A stretch of DNA of 5,943 bases from Acidobacteriaceae bacterium (GTDB lineage Bacteria > Acidobacteriota > Terriglobia > Terriglobales > Acidobacteriaceae). Under the pieces are notes generated by a model. It was not told the DNA's origin. It did not search any database and saw only the letters and a program-made list of their open reading frames with translations. The translations under genes were made by a program, and so were the position numbers. Shown here piece by piece: positions 5,334 to 5,943 of this stretch (position 1 is its first letter; each line of letters begins with the position of its first letter). Where the stretch lies: contig PLHN01000525.1 in the NCBI GenBank assembly GCA_003139975.1, positions 1 through 5,943 of the forward strand, read 5' to 3'.

Positions 5334-5795
5334 CTACTTCCCCGCCAACTCCTTCTTCACCGTCTCGCTGACCACCTTCCCATCCACGCGCAGGCCTTCC
5401 GCGGCAAATCGGGCCATGGCGGCCTTCATTACCGTGCCCATGTCCTTCATCGTCAGCGGCCCGGTCATTTCGAGAATCGCCGCCCGCACTCCAGCCACAA
5501 TTTCTTCTTCGCCGGCTGCCTTCGGCAGATAGGTCTCAATCAGCTTGATCTCGGCCGCTTCCTTGTCGGCCATTTCCTGGCGTCCGCCCTTGGTGAACTG
5601 CTCAATTGAGTCCTTGCGCTGCTTGATCAGCGTCGAGAGCACCTGCTGCGCCTCCTGGTCGTCGAGCGGCGCCATCTTTTCGACTCCCTTTAACTGGAGC
5701 GCGCTCTTCACCATCCGCAGCGTGGAAAGCCGCTGCTCTTCCCGCGCCTTCATGGCGGCAACAATGTCTTTCTGGATCTGGTCAATAAGAGGCAT
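5334..5795 (-). CDS. yqeY: GatB/YqeY domain protein
   Basis: The product has 153 residues, normal for stand-alone YqeY proteins, which are homologous to the tail domain of the GatB subunit of the Asp/Glu-tRNA amidotransferase. Family features in order are: IQKDIVAAMKAREEQRLSTLRMVKSAL (7-33); DDQEAQQVLSTLIKQRKDSIEQFTKGGRQEMADKEAAEIKLIETYLP (45-91), the first helical bundle; then the small C-terminal bundle with MGTVMKAAMARF (119-130) and DGKVVSETVKKEL (138-150). The cellular role is not firmly known; tRNA or amidotransferase binding is proposed from the fold. The protein is soluble with no signal peptide. ATG 5795 fits the family N-terminus. A perfect TATAAT lies 6 nt before it with no Shine-Dalgarno sequence, suggesting leaderless translation. 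The upstream region is repeat-rich. Confidence 0.95.
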   Translation of the reverse strand: MPLIDQIQKDIVAAMKAREEQRLSTLRMVKSALQLKGVEKMAPLDDQEAQQVLSTLIKQRKDSIEQFTKGGRQEMADKEAAEIKLIETYLPKAAGEEEIVAGVRAAILEMTGPLTMKDMGTVMKAAMARFAAEGLRVDGKVVSETVKKELAGK

Positions 5796-5801
5796 GGGGA
5801 G

Positions 5802-5807
5802 ATTATA
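5802..5807 (-). promoter_or_regulatory. -10 box of yqeY, probably leaderless
   Basis: On the minus strand a perfect TATAAT is followed by CTCCCC and then ATG 5795. Transcription about 7 nt past the box starts on the A of the ATG. CTCCCC cannot serve as a ribosome binding site. No strong -35 is present 16-18 bp upstream, where the heptamer repeats begin. Confidence 0.6.
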
Positions 5808-5817
5808 GAACCGCGAA

Positions 5818-5852
5818 GAGGTCAGAGGTTAGAGGTCAGATTGCAGAGGTTA
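5818..5852. repeat. Heptamer tandem repeat upstream of yqeY
   Basis: Five phased 7-bp units follow one another: GAGGTCA, GAGGTTA, GAGGTCA, GATTGCA, GAGGTTA. Four differ by at most one base; the fourth is diverged. The array begins 11 bp upstream of the yqeY -10 box and covers the place where a -35 element should lie. Confidence 0.8.
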
Positions 5853-5861
5853 AGAGCAGAA

Positions 5862-5943
5862 ATTTCAAGGTCCCAAGGTTTCAAAAACCAACATCGAAGA
5901 TTCGGATTGAAACCTTGAAACCTGAAACCTTGAAACTTTGAAA
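5862..5943. repeat. 7/8-bp repeats in both orientations, forming an inverted repeat
   Basis: At 5909-5943 the units GAAACCTT, GAAACCT, GAAACCTT, GAAACTTT and GAAA run to the window edge, mixing 8- and 7-bp spacing. Their reverse complement occurs at 5863-5884 as TTTCAAGG-TCC-CAAGGTTTCAA. CAAGGTTTCAA (5874-5884) pairs perfectly over 11 bp with TTGAAACCTTG (5907-5917) around a 22-nt loop. The stretch has no coding frame, and the array probably continues beyond the window. Confidence 0.75.

Noticed and set aside
5818..5943. CRISPR array
   Set aside because: The repeats are 7-8 bp with no spacers of regular length and no cas gene is present; these are simple tandem repeats.

Overview
The window looks like a piece of an acidobacterial chromosome (Acidobacteriota, Terriglobia/Koribacter-like). 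That placement is an inference from moderately high GC, a large GT-C-type membrane protein with a C-terminal domain I associate with that group, and heptamer-type simple repeats in and between genes. No rRNA, tRNA, CRISPR array, transposase or phage gene is visible.

Layout. Bases 2-97 hold the last codons of a gene that enters from the left. After a gene-free stretch (98-353), a GTG-started gene (354-1025, +) encodes a membrane-anchored protein with a Gly/Ala/Pro-rich linker and an extracytoplasmic, probably beta-rich domain. It converges on a 575-residue polytopic membrane protein of the GT-C/ArnT-like glycosyltransferase type (1078-2805, -). Bases 2911-3192 (-) carry the remains of a VapC-type PIN toxin: the N-terminal part and the antitoxin are gone, and two opposite frameshifts disrupt the catalytic core. 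rsmI (3222-4112, +; 16S rRNA C1402 2'-O-methyltransferase) starts about 30 bp from the broken end of that toxin. Next comes an intact type II toxin-antitoxin pair, a Phd/YefM-type antitoxin (4237-4527) and a RelE/ParE-type toxin (4547-4831), with its own promoter-like elements and a perfect 8-bp inverted repeat just before the antitoxin start. Two overlapping small ORFs follow (4970-5098 and 5068-5292, +). yqeY (5334-5795, -) closes the coding part, and its upstream region (5818-5943) is packed with 7/8-bp tandem repeats.

How it fits together. rsmI and yqeY are housekeeping genes tied to translation. The toxin genes on both sides of rsmI, one dead and one apparently alive, mark the rsmI flanks as a spot where small accessory modules arrive and decay. 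Several starts (yqeY, rsmI, perhaps the GT-C gene) have a -10-like hexamer only 6-8 nt before the start codon and no Shine-Dalgarno sequence, suggesting leaderless mRNAs. The most distinctive local signals are the compensating frameshifts in the vapC remnant, the operator-like palindrome of the TA operon, and a GAG-led heptamer repeat inside the rsmI reading frame. I found no convincing wholly new multi-gene system.
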